From NCBI GenBank assembly GCA_910585255.1, contig CAJUEI010000032.1, forward strand, positions 1-23,573: DNA of 23,573 nucleotides, read 5' to 3'. Below are positions 1-7,885 of the stretch, piece by piece. The notes under the pieces were generated by a model. That model was not told where the DNA came from, searched no databases, and saw nothing but the letters and a program-made list of their open reading frames with translations. The position numbers and the translations under genes are program-made. The stretch's first letter is position 1. Every line of letters begins with the position of its first letter. This DNA comes from an uncultured Lachnospiraceae bacterium. Its GTDB lineage: Bacteria; Bacillota; Clostridia; Lachnospirales; Lachnospiraceae.

Positions 1-65
1 GCCTTAGTGCAAACGGCCCCAGCAGAGAATCATCCAATGATACCGGCGTCCGCCTCAGCCTAACT
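1..65. other. Unassigned GC-rich window edge
   Basis: This stretch is visibly richer in G+C than the neighbouring genes. On the plus strand a frame is open from base 1 to a TAA at 61-63; on the minus strand another frame is also open to the window edge. Neither has a recognisable motif and neither can be chosen without upstream sequence. It could be the end of a neighbouring gene or part of a repeat. Confidence 0.2.
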
Positions 66-105
66 AAAAGGGGCACCTGATCCTTTATCAAGTGCCTTTC
101 CCCTT
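66..105 (-). terminator. Hairpin terminator after solute-binding protein 1
   Basis: On the minus strand, just past the stop of the solute-binding gene, a 10-bp stem (72-81 with 87-96, one mismatch) with a 5-nt loop is followed by CCCCTTTTAG. The T-tract is short, so this is a moderate intrinsic terminator. Confidence 0.55.
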
Positions 106-110
106 ATCTC

Positions 111-1625
111 TTATTTTGTATTCATCTCATTTAAAACCTGCTGTATTCCCAGTGCCTCTGCCTGAGACCGATAGGAAGCCAGTCCGTCTTCTACCGAAAC
201 TTTTCCCATAACAATATTGGCAATTGTTTCCTGACGAATAACGGTTAAATCGGACGTAATTTGATTTAATGTGGCTGAAACCGGAGTTGTCTTCATATAA
301 ACTCCTGTTTTATTTAAAACTTCTAATGTATCAATTACAATATCGGAAGGCTGAGGAACTTTGTCTGCTTCTTTAAACGGCACTACTGCCTGCCAAGGTG
401 TTCCCCATACTGACTGGAATGTATTATCTGGAGAGGAAGCCATATTTTTGTAAACCATATTTCCGTTTGTATCATAGTCAAAATGAAGTCCTTCTACACC
501 ACAATAGTATAGTTTCTGTCCTTCGTCTCCATCGTTAATATATTCTAAGAAATAGTGGAATACCTGCTCTACCTGTTCCTGAGGAAGACGTCCGTCAATG
601 CACCAAAGAGTAAAGCTTGAAAATCGATAGTAACTCTCATCTATTGCCTCAATTCCAACTACTCCTGCATCTGGGAAGTTCTCTTTTAAACGGGAAGTCA
701 GCGTATCTCCCCATTTTCCGCCCCAGTAAGAAAATGCTCCTACTTCACCGGAATACCATTTATCCCGACAAGCACTGGTGGTATTGGTAATAACTTCTGT
801 ATCAATCAACTTTTCTGCATAGGCATCCTGAAGCCGCTGCATAGCACCGACAAAATTTTCCTCCAGCATCCCATCTACCCACTGCCCATCTACATAGGCA
901 AATCCTGCTTCTGCATCCCAATAAAATTCTGGAAGATTCATAGCCTGATGCAAGCCAGGTGCTACTACAGGAGCTGTACATCCTTCAACGTTGTCCCGAA
1001 ATGCACGAAGCATATTGATATATTCTTCATAATTTTTCGGTGCTTCCATTCCCAGACTGTCTAGCCAATCCTGTCTTACATAAGTCTCTATACCAGATGC
1101 CTCGCCTTTTGGAATTCCATAAATTCTTCCGTCAACGGAAATGGCTTCCCATACCGATGGATCTACTTTATCGTAAAGTTCAGAGTTTTTAATTAAATCC
1201 GTTAAATCTGCTATTCCGCCTTGACTGGCATAATATGCTACCTTTTGATCACAGGAAACATCAAATACATTTGGTTCTGTCCCGGAAGCAAATGCTACTT
1301 CCAAAAGTTCTGTATATTCATTATTTGCTACCTGTGTATGTTCTAATTGAATTCCGGTTAATTCCTGAAATTTTGCATCCCACTCTTTTACATAGTCTGC
1401 TTCATTTAATCCGTCATGAGTCCACCAGCTAATGGATGCTGGTTTTTCAATTGTCTGTGTCCCTCCGGTTGTTTCTTTGGAATCTGCTGCGGTTGTCTGA
1501 TTAACAGATGAATTTGCCGTAGTCGACTGAGTGGTATTTTGTTGGGAGTCCTGTCCTCCACAGCCGCATAAGCTTACTACTAATGCTACTGCTAATGCTG
1601 CTCCTACTACACGCTTCTTCTTCAT
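111..1625 (-). CDS. ABC sugar-transport solute-binding lipoprotein (copy 1)
   Basis: 504 aa. Family-1 extracellular solute-binding protein of the LplA/YtcQ type, which captures an oligosaccharide or similar sugar outside the cell and passes it to a pair of membrane permeases. Residues 1-21 form a lipoprotein signal peptide ending L-C-G before Cys22, the predicted lipidated residue; a Ser/Thr/Gln-rich linker (about 25-60) follows, then the binding domain opening with PASISWWTHDG. The start is supported by AAGGAGG upstream. It is clearly homologous over its length to the protein at 4253-5773, so the two are duplicates. It has no permease partner of its own and follows regulator 1 after a 306-bp gap, so it probably shares the permeases at 5805-7621. 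The substrate cannot be told from sequence. Confidence 0.92.
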   Translation of the reverse strand: MKKKRVVGAALAVALVVSLCGCGGQDSQQNTTQSTTANSSVNQTTAADSKETTGGTQTIEKPASISWWTHDGLNEADYVKEWDAKFQELTGIQLEHTQVANNEYTELLEVAFASGTEPNVFDVSCDQKVAYYASQGGIADLTDLIKNSELYDKVDPSVWEAISVDGRIYGIPKGEASGIETYVRQDWLDSLGMEAPKNYEEYINMLRAFRDNVEGCTAPVVAPGLHQAMNLPEFYWDAEAGFAYVDGQWVDGMLEENFVGAMQRLQDAYAEKLIDTEVITNTTSACRDKWYSGEVGAFSYWGGKWGDTLTSRLKENFPDAGVVGIEAIDESYYRFSSFTLWCIDGRLPQEQVEQVFHYFLEYINDGDEGQKLYYCGVEGLHFDYDTNGNMVYKNMASSPDNTFQSVWGTPWQAVVPFKEADKVPQPSDIVIDTLEVLNKTGVYMKTTPVSATLNQITSDLTVIRQETIANIVMGKVSVEDGLASYRSQAEALGIQQVLNEMNTK

Positions 1626-1680
1626 AAATTTATTCCTCCTTTTTGTTTTTTCTGTTTACTTTTGTTTTTTTATTATTTAT

Positions 1681-1702
1681 AATATTGTTTTATTACAATA
1701 TT
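1681..1702. promoter_or_regulatory. 8-bp inverted repeat upstream of solute-binding protein 1
   Basis: A perfect inverted repeat, AATATTGT - 6 nt - ACAATATT, lies about 55 bp upstream of the start codon at 1625 in the 306-bp gap between regulator 1 and this gene. It could be an operator or a 5'-leader hairpin. AT-richness makes chance occurrence plausible. Confidence 0.3.
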
Positions 1703-1815
1703 ACCTTAACATATACGTTTTGTTTTCTACAAGGAACATCTCTTGTTGTTATAAAACTGTATCTTTTTTAGTGGGATTTTTATTTTGTTGTGGTAAATTT
1801 TTATTATATCATTAA

Positions 1816-1874
1816 CAAGGAAGTTCCAACCCACCGCTTTCGCCTTGGCGGCTTAGAAGCGGGAGACTTCCTTG
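1816..1874. repeat. Hairpin resembling an IS200/IS605-type transposon end (possible remnant)
   Basis: A 9-bp perfect outer stem CAAGGAAGT/ACTTCCTTG (1816-1824 with 1866-1874) encloses a GC-rich inner region with smaller possible stems, such as CCGC/GCGG (1834-1837 with 1848-1851) and CGCTT/AAGCG (1835-1839 with 1857-1861). The GC-rich island stands out in an AT-rich gap. The multi-hairpin layout and the GCTTAGAAGCGGG wording recall ends of IS200/IS605 elements, but no transposase or TnpB gene is present, so a solo remnant or a plain structured terminator are both possible. Confidence 0.3.
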
Positions 1875-1879
1875 ATGAG

Positions 1880-1905
1880 GTTAAAAAAGGAAACAATTTT
1901 TTAAC
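1880..1905 (-). terminator. Hairpin downstream of regulator 1
   Basis: GTTAAAAAA (1880-1888) pairs with TTTTTTAAC (1897-1905) around an 8-nt loop, just past the stop of the regulator at 1932. The same arm sequence occurs in the terminator behind the paralogous regulator (7804-7852), suggesting the terminator was duplicated with the gene. A competing stem with CCTTTTTT at 1926-1933 is also possible. Confidence 0.45.
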
Positions 1906-1931
1906 TTTGGATTTAAAATATGGTACCTTTT

Positions 1932-4151
1932 TTAGTGATATTCACGAGGATTTATACCGTATACCCGTTTAAATGCACGCCGGAAAGACTGTACACTGTT
2001 GTAGCCTACTAGGGAAGCAATTTCTTCTATGTTGTGCTTTTTTTCTTTTAGTAATTCGCAGGCTCGATTCATTCGAATCTGTTCTACATAGTCTGCAAAA
2101 TTCATATTTCCCTGCTTCTTAAATAGTGTCGAGACATAACCTTCGGAAATTTGAAATTCCATGCTTACCCGAGCCAGTCCCAGACTGGAATCCATATAGT
2201 TTTCTTTTATATAATTTTTTATTTTTTCTAGTAGCTGGCTGCGGTTATTCTTTTTTTCCTGATATAGTTTCTGTCCAAGATAGGTGTAGGCTTCCTGAAG
2301 CAGTTTTCTATAATTTTCTTCTGAATAGGATTTTTCTAGTATCATTTTATTAAGTTTTATAATATATTCGGTCACTCCTTTTTCTTTTTCTTCAAATAAT
2401 TCTAATATATAAACCAGCCTGGCATTTAGTTTTATCATATTTTTTCTGTCTAAATGCCGCTTCTCAAAATTTTCTGTTTCTAATATTACCAGGCTGTCGT
2501 AAACTGCAGCACTATCGCCTGAGCAGAGACAGTGGTAGATTCTCTCTTCTGCTGCTTCCGGGAAATAATAGCTTTGTTTATCTTCAAATTCCGTCTGGTA
2601 TTCTCTGATATGAATGTCTGCTTTGCAGTGATTTCGTGCTGTTTCTGCTTCTTCGCAGTATTTCCAAAGCTGCAGAATATTTTGGCATGTTTTGCTGATT
2701 CCCCAGTCTGACTCTGTAGAATAGTTCTGTAACAGCCATTGATGTGTTTCTGTTATTATTGAAAGAATGGAGGATGTTTCTTCTAGAATACACAACATAG
2801 AGAGATAGTTGCTTTGATAAAACCAAACGGTGCCTTCTATCTGTGCTTCCAAATACTTTTGTATGGTCTGCATAATCACTCTTACCTCCTGCAGCGTCTG
2901 CTCATCAATTTCGTAAAAATCATTGTTGGCAAACAATCGAACTGAGACTAAGCGAAATTGATTGGTTTTAAAGTATAGTCCGGCATTTTCTGCCAGATAG
3001 GATAGTTCTTCTGTATTTGTAACATCTAGTGTAATCAGATCGTGAAAAAATGCTTTTTTTAGAAAGGGCTGCTTTTCTTCCATTTCTTTCTGCATCTCTT
3101 GGTTGGAATGGACGATTCCTGTTACCAAATTTCCCAGCTTTTTTGTATTTCTCTCTTCTGCTTCCTCCTGCTCAATCACGGAAAAAATCTGATTGATTGG
3201 TTTTCCTTCTCTTACTGCCAGCCAAAGGGAAATCATGCACCCGATCAGCATAGTGATAATCAGACATGCAATACTGCATGTTCTTAGGACAGACAGACGA
3301 TGTGCCGCTGCTCCTTCCGGCAAGATTAGGCAGTATGTCCAACCTTTATCTTTGGATACGGAAAGCAGCAGTTGTTCTTGGTCAATATCGGAAAAGACTT
3401 TATTAAAATCGCCCTGTGATAAATCTAATGTTCTGTTTTCTGCAAAATCATTGCTTAATAGAATTTGCCGATCCCGATCAAAAATATAGATGGCATATTT
3501 CCCATACTCTTCTGCAAAGGAGAAATACTCGATTATTTTTTCTCTGTTTAGGACAAATACCATTACTCCGTTATTGTTTTCTCTAGCTCGAATCGGCATA
3601 ATAAAATGCAGATAGTCAGAAGAAGAATTTTGATACTTTGCCATTACCAGATCGGCATTAACAATTTTCTCTCTCCACTCTGTCTCTTCTAACTTCCATT
3701 CGGATAAATAAGTTTCAAGAAATAATTTTTCCCGATAGAGGGAACCCTCATAGACCAGATAACCCAATCGATTATAATAGAGATAAAATTTATCCATTAA
3801 ACGAACACCTTGATATTGAAACAGATTCATTAAAGTATCGATTCCTTTTTTAAACTGCAGCATACGAATCCCGTCTATATAGTCATAAAATGCTGAACTT
3901 TTAATAGAAGAAATCTCTGTCACCTGTACTGCAGCTGCCTCTAAAACCTTTAGCTCATTTTCAATCAGCTGGATACTGTGTTCCATTTTATTTTGATTCG
4001 ATTCATAGATTTCCTGATTTACCATATAAAAGGTACCGACAACTCCAAATACAATGACTAAAATCGGAATCATTAAGACCATAATATAAGAAATCCAAAA
4101 GTGTACAATGATATTTCTTCTTGCTGCTTGGACAAGTTTTTGATAAAACAT
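1932..4151 (-). CDS. Membrane-bound AraC-family regulator (regulator 1)
   Basis: 739 aa. One-component membrane transcription factor: an N-terminal transmembrane helix (about 16-40), an extracellular sensor region (about 45-285, probably Cache-like, by architecture only), a second transmembrane helix (about 290-312), a linker of about 300 residues, and a C-terminal double helix-turn-helix of AraC type (about 640-739) ending YNSVQSFRRAFKRVYGINPR. Such proteins are typically found next to LplABC-type sugar ABC genes and activate them on sensing an external ligand. AGGAGGAATAG precedes the ATG. It lies between the two solute-binding genes and is a clear paralogue of the protein at 7886-10114. 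The likely target is the binding-protein gene downstream and/or the transport operon; the ligand is unknown. Confidence 0.88.
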   Translation of the reverse strand: MFYQKLVQAARRNIIVHFWISYIMVLMIPILVIVFGVVGTFYMVNQEIYESNQNKMEHSIQLIENELKVLEAAAVQVTEISSIKSSAFYDYIDGIRMLQFKKGIDTLMNLFQYQGVRLMDKFYLYYNRLGYLVYEGSLYREKLFLETYLSEWKLEETEWREKIVNADLVMAKYQNSSSDYLHFIMPIRARENNNGVMVFVLNREKIIEYFSFAEEYGKYAIYIFDRDRQILLSNDFAENRTLDLSQGDFNKVFSDIDQEQLLLSVSKDKGWTYCLILPEGAAAHRLSVLRTCSIACLIITMLIGCMISLWLAVREGKPINQIFSVIEQEEAEERNTKKLGNLVTGIVHSNQEMQKEMEEKQPFLKKAFFHDLITLDVTNTEELSYLAENAGLYFKTNQFRLVSVRLFANNDFYEIDEQTLQEVRVIMQTIQKYLEAQIEGTVWFYQSNYLSMLCILEETSSILSIITETHQWLLQNYSTESDWGISKTCQNILQLWKYCEEAETARNHCKADIHIREYQTEFEDKQSYYFPEAAEERIYHCLCSGDSAAVYDSLVILETENFEKRHLDRKNMIKLNARLVYILELFEEKEKGVTEYIIKLNKMILEKSYSEENYRKLLQEAYTYLGQKLYQEKKNNRSQLLEKIKNYIKENYMDSSLGLARVSMEFQISEGYVSTLFKKQGNMNFADYVEQIRMNRACELLKEKKHNIEEIASLVGYNSVQSFRRAFKRVYGINPREYH

Positions 4152-4202
4152 CTATTCCTCCTGCTGTATCTATGGTATTTCCTGTTTTATATTACTGCAA
4201 AA

Positions 4203-4229
4203 TGCCGCAGAACGTCTGGTTCTGCGGCA
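4203..4229 (-). terminator. Strong intercistronic hairpin between solute-binding protein 2 and regulator 1
   Basis: An 11-bp perfect GC-rich stem, TGCCGCAGAAC with GTTCTGCGGCA, and a 5-nt loop. On the minus strand it is followed by only TTTTGC, so termination may be partial. It would separate the transport operon from regulator 1, or protect the 3' end of the highly expressed binding-protein message. Confidence 0.65.
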
Positions 4230-4252
4230 CAATTCATCTGTTAAAATCCTTT

Positions 4253-5773
4253 TTATTGATTCATTTCTGCTAAAACCTGCTCAATTCCAAGTGCCTTTGC
4301 CTGTTTTGCATAATTTGCCATACCATCTTCTACTGTCATACTGCCCATAACAACCTTTGCAATAATTTCCTGACGGATTGCAGTTAAGTCAGAAGTAATT
4401 GTATTTAATGTACCAGAAGACGGAGTAGTAGCTTTATACTTTCCTGTTCTTGCTAAAACTTCTTCTGTTTCAATCGCCTTATCGGATGGCTTTGGCAGAT
4501 GTGTTTCATCATTAAAGGATACCACTGCACTCCAAGGACTTCCCCATACAGACTGGAATACGGATTCTGCATTAGATTTCATATTTAAATACTGCATATC
4601 TCCATTAGCATCATATTCAAAATGCAGTCCCTCTACTCCACAATACATCAGTTCCTGTCCCTCTTCACCATCAAAGATTGTACCAAAGAAAGAATAAAAT
4701 ACTTTTTCTACTTCTTCCGGTGAAAGCCTTCCGTCAATACAAAGAATATTAAATCCACTATGTCTATAATAAGATTCTTCAATTGCATCTAATGTCGCTA
4801 ATTTTGCATCCGGGAAGTTTTCCTGAATACGGGTTTCCAAAGTATTGCCCCATTTGCCTGCCCAGTAAGAGAATACGCCTACTTCGCCGGAATACCATTT
4901 ATCACGGCAGGCACTGGTAGTATTGGTTACAGCCTCTGTATCAATTAATCCCTCTGCATAGGCATCTTGAAGTCTCTGCATTGCACCGGAAAAACTCTCT
5001 TCCAACATACCGTCTACCCACTGTCCATCCTTATAAGTAATGTCTGCCTCTGCATCCCAATAAAATTCTGGAAGATTCATAGCCAAATGAAGTCCCGGAA
5101 CGGTAAGCGGAATTTTACACTGATCTACATTATCCCGGAAAGAACGTAACATATTCAAATATTCTTCAAAATTCTTTGGAGCCGCCAACCCTAGCTGATC
5201 TAACCAGTCCTGTCTTGCATAATTTACTACACCACCAGAATTTTCTCTTGGAATTCCATAGATTCTTCCATTAATCGAAATTGCCTCCCAGACTTCTGGA
5301 TTTACTCTGTCGTAAATACCTGACTCTTTAATTAAATCGGTTAAATCCGCAATAGCTCCTTGACTTGCATAATAGGCAACCTTCTGATCACAGGATAAGT
5401 CAAAGATATTCGGCTCTGTCCCAGATGCAAATGCAACCTCTAACAGTTCATGATATTCGTTATTGGAAACCTGCGTATGCTCCATGGTAACACCGGAAAT
5501 TTCTCCAAATTTTGCATCCCACTCTTTTACATAATCCTCTTCATTTAGCCCATCATGTGTCCACCAGCTAATCGATGCCGGCTTTTCTACGGTTTTTGCT
5601 GTAGTCGTCTCTGGTGCTGCCGTGGTGGTCTCTCCGCTGCCAGACGGTGCTGCCGTAGTCGGAGCTGCTGTTGTACCAGCAGTTGTTCCTGAATTGTTCC
5701 CATTTCCACACGCACATAGACTTGCTGCCATCGCTGCTGCTAATGCAATCCCCATTATACCTTTCTTTCTCAT
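4253..5773 (-). CDS. ABC sugar-transport solute-binding lipoprotein (copy 2)
   Basis: 506 aa. Extracellular family-1 solute-binding protein of a carbohydrate ABC importer. Signal peptide 1-21 with Cys22 after L-C-A as the lipidation site; a low-complexity Thr/Ala/Pro/Gly linker (about 23-62) keeps the domain off the membrane; the binding domain begins PASISWWTHDG as in copy 1. AAGGAGG precedes the ATG. It follows the LplC-type permease by 31 bp in the same direction, so this is the cognate binding protein of the operon. The mature domain aligns with copy 1 throughout, whereas the linkers differ completely, as expected for a non-binding spacer. Substrate unknown. Confidence 0.94.
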   Translation of the reverse strand: MRKKGIMGIALAAAMAASLCACGNGNNSGTTAGTTAAPTTAAPSGSGETTTAAPETTTAKTVEKPASISWWTHDGLNEEDYVKEWDAKFGEISGVTMEHTQVSNNEYHELLEVAFASGTEPNIFDLSCDQKVAYYASQGAIADLTDLIKESGIYDRVNPEVWEAISINGRIYGIPRENSGGVVNYARQDWLDQLGLAAPKNFEEYLNMLRSFRDNVDQCKIPLTVPGLHLAMNLPEFYWDAEADITYKDGQWVDGMLEESFSGAMQRLQDAYAEGLIDTEAVTNTTSACRDKWYSGEVGVFSYWAGKWGNTLETRIQENFPDAKLATLDAIEESYYRHSGFNILCIDGRLSPEEVEKVFYSFFGTIFDGEEGQELMYCGVEGLHFEYDANGDMQYLNMKSNAESVFQSVWGSPWSAVVSFNDETHLPKPSDKAIETEEVLARTGKYKATTPSSGTLNTITSDLTAIRQEIIAKVVMGSMTVEDGMANYAKQAKALGIEQVLAEMNQ

Positions 5774-5804
5774 AACAAATTTCCTCCTTTTATAATATTC
5801 TATA

Positions 5805-6665
5805 TTATCCCTTTACTGCACCGATTGTAACTCCCTTTACAAAATATTTCTGCAGAAACGGATAGATCACTAAAAATGGCATTACGACAATTACAACCAT
5901 CGCATTTTTTAACATATCCTCGGAAATATCAATACTGCTTCCCGATAGTCCATCATTTAAAATCAACTCTCTTACTTTTACCTGGAAGTTCTTTTTATTG
6001 GCATCTGTAATATAAAGTACAAAGTTCATATAGTTATTCCACATACCGACCGCAATAAACAGACCGATAGAAGCAAGTGCCGGCTTTGACAGCGGCAGTA
6101 CAATTCTTGCAAATATTCCCATTGGCGTAGCACCATCTAACTCTGCCGCTTCATAAAGCGTTCCAGGAATCCCTTCAAAGAAACTCTTCATTAAGATAAT
6201 ATTATACGAGCTTAAACATACCGGTAAAATACAAGTCATTACATTATTCATTAATCCCAAAGTCTTAATTGTCAAATAAGTCGGAATCATACCGCCGGAA
6301 AACAGCATAGTCAGCATAATAGAATTAACAATCAGCTTATGCCCCGGCATTTCTTTCTGAATAATAACATAACCAGCCAGTGTTGTTAATAACAGACCTA
6401 CTACAGTCGCAACAACCGTAGAGTATACCGATATCCAAAGCGGACGGTACAGAGAAGATCTGCTTAAGATATGTTTGTAAGCGGAAAAATCTACCTTTTT
6501 CGGGAAAAGCCGAATTCCATATGTAGTCGGGTCTACCGAGTCAACCATAACTTTTAAAAGCGGAATTGTCATACAAATCATTAATGCAACTAAAAAAGTA
6601 TAATTGCAGATGAGAAAGATTGCTCTGCCCCGATGACCTTTTTTAAACGAAAATTTATCATTCAT
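5805..6665 (-). CDS. Carbohydrate ABC permease (LplC/YtcP type)
   Basis: 286 aa, the usual length for this family. Inner-membrane subunit with about six transmembrane helices, one of the two that form the import channel. The cytoplasmic EAA loop is readable as EAAELDGATPMGIFARIVLP (about 168-187), which docks to the ATPase. It ends ...FVKGVTIGAVKG, a typical C-terminus for LplC/YtcP proteins. The start ATG overlaps the stop of the preceding permease by 4 bp (ATGA), indicating translational coupling. No ATP-binding subunit is encoded nearby, which is common for these importers in Firmicutes, where a shared MsmX/MsmK-type ATPase is used. Confidence 0.93.
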   Translation of the reverse strand: MNDKFSFKKGHRGRAIFLICNYTFLVALMICMTIPLLKVMVDSVDPTTYGIRLFPKKVDFSAYKHILSRSSLYRPLWISVYSTVVATVVGLLLTTLAGYVIIQKEMPGHKLIVNSIMLTMLFSGGMIPTYLTIKTLGLMNNVMTCILPVCLSSYNIILMKSFFEGIPGTLYEAAELDGATPMGIFARIVLPLSKPALASIGLFIAVGMWNNYMNFVLYITDANKKNFQVKVRELILNDGLSGSSIDISEDMLKNAMVVIVVMPFLVIYPFLQKYFVKGVTIGAVKG

Positions 6666-7621
6666 GACAAGATACCCTCCCCACGTATTTTTCTACTTGC
6701 CCGATTTGCAAGTGTTACCAGTACAACCGAGATAACCGAACGGAATAATCCGGCTGCGGTTGACATACCATATTGTGCATTTGTAATACCAATTCGGTAT
6801 ACATACGTTCCAATAACATCCGATACACTTAATACCGCTGCATTCTGCAGTACCCAAACTGGCTCAAAGATATTCAATACTTTTGCAAGATCCATAATAA
6901 ATACTACTAAAATAGTAGGACTGATTGCCGGAACCGTAATATGAATAACTCTCTGCCAGCGATTTGCTCCGTCAATCGTTGCTGCCTCATGCATCTCCTG
7001 ATCCACACCGGTCAACGCCGCCATATAAACAATGGTTCCCCATCCAATTCCTTTCCAGCGTTCAATAATCCACAGCATCGGACGCCACCATTTTTCATCG
7101 GCAAGAAAATAAATCGCTTCGCCGCCTAATTTTTCAATAAAACCATTGATTAATCCACTGGTAGGAGATAAAATCATGGTAAAAATCGAAGCAACAACAA
7201 CCCATGAAATAAAATGTGGAATATAGATAATTGACTGTACAATCTTCCGAAACCACACCGTCTTAATTTCATCAATCAGCAGTGCAAGACCTACACAAGT
7301 TGTTAAGCTCAAAACAATATTCACCGAACTAATAATCAAAGTATTCTTAAACGATCTCCAAAATAATTCACTGCCAAGTAATACCTGGAAATTCTTTAAT
7401 CCGATAAATTCCGGCTTTACGGTAAATGGCGTGTAATTACAAAATGCGATTACAATACCTACCATTGGGATATACTCGAATATCAGCAAAACGATAAATA
7501 CCGGAAGATACATGAAATACATCCAGCGATATTTGTAAAGTCTTACCGACAACGGCTTATCCTTATTGCTAAGAATCATCTTACCGTCCGATGAAACCGC
7601 CTTCTTGTTTCCGCTGCTCAT
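6662..7621 (-). CDS. Carbohydrate ABC permease (LplB type)
   Basis: 319 aa. Second inner-membrane channel subunit of the same importer. The N-terminal cytoplasmic stretch (about 1-30) is followed by about six transmembrane helices; the EAA loop reads HEAATIDGANRWQRVIHITV in the second half. AGGAGG with normal spacing precedes the ATG. It is the first transport gene after regulator 2, separated by about 265 bp containing a strong terminator and an inverted repeat, so the transport operon probably starts with its own promoter here. Membership of the LplB family is inferred from motif and gene order; the sugar is not identified. Confidence 0.93.
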   Translation of the reverse strand: MSSGNKKAVSSDGKMILSNKDKPLSVRLYKYRWMYFMYLPVFIVLLIFEYIPMVGIVIAFCNYTPFTVKPEFIGLKNFQVLLGSELFWRSFKNTLIISSVNIVLSLTTCVGLALLIDEIKTVWFRKIVQSIIYIPHFISWVVVASIFTMILSPTSGLINGFIEKLGGEAIYFLADEKWWRPMLWIIERWKGIGWGTIVYMAALTGVDQEMHEAATIDGANRWQRVIHITVPAISPTILVVFIMDLAKVLNIFEPVWVLQNAAVLSVSDVIGTYVYRIGITNAQYGMSTAAGLFRSVISVVLVTLANRASRKIRGEGILS

Positions 7622-7726
7622 TGCAATAACCTCCTCTTCTTCTCTCTTTTTTCATACCCTGTTCCTTCTATATCTGCTTACTCAGGTATCTATGTTCCAA
7701 GATTACCATTCTTCCCTGTCTTCAAC

Positions 7727-7762
7727 AAGGTACACCTTACTAAATTCACAAAATTGTACCTT
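7727..7762. promoter_or_regulatory. Inverted repeat AAGGTACA-N20-TGTACCTT upstream of the permease operon
   Basis: A perfect 8-bp inverted repeat (7727-7734 and 7755-7762; centre-to-centre 28 bp) lies about 105-140 bp upstream of the LplB-type start codon, between the regulator 2 terminator and the operon. The position suits an activator site for one of the membrane AraC regulators. No convincing -35/-10 pair was found nearby. Confidence 0.35.
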
Positions 7763-7803
7763 AAGAGCTTCCTCTTTCACAGCATATTTACCAAATAAAA
7801 CAA

Positions 7804-7852
7804 AAAAAGGAACCATTTTTTAACAGTAACAGTTAAAAAATGGTTCCTTTTT
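7804..7852 (-). terminator. Strong terminator after regulator 2
   Basis: A 21-bp perfect stem (7804-7824 with 7832-7852), 7-nt loop, with a run of five T on the outgoing side in both directions. It ends the regulator 2 transcript and isolates it from the permease operon. Confidence 0.85.
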
Positions 7853-7885
7853 AGATAAAATGTACTCTTTTCTAATCGATTTTAT

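Noticed and set aside
1..110. Another copy of the large hairpin element at the left edge
   Set aside because: Only vague similarity (CCGGT...TTGGATG) to the core on the minus strand, with different spacing; likely chance.
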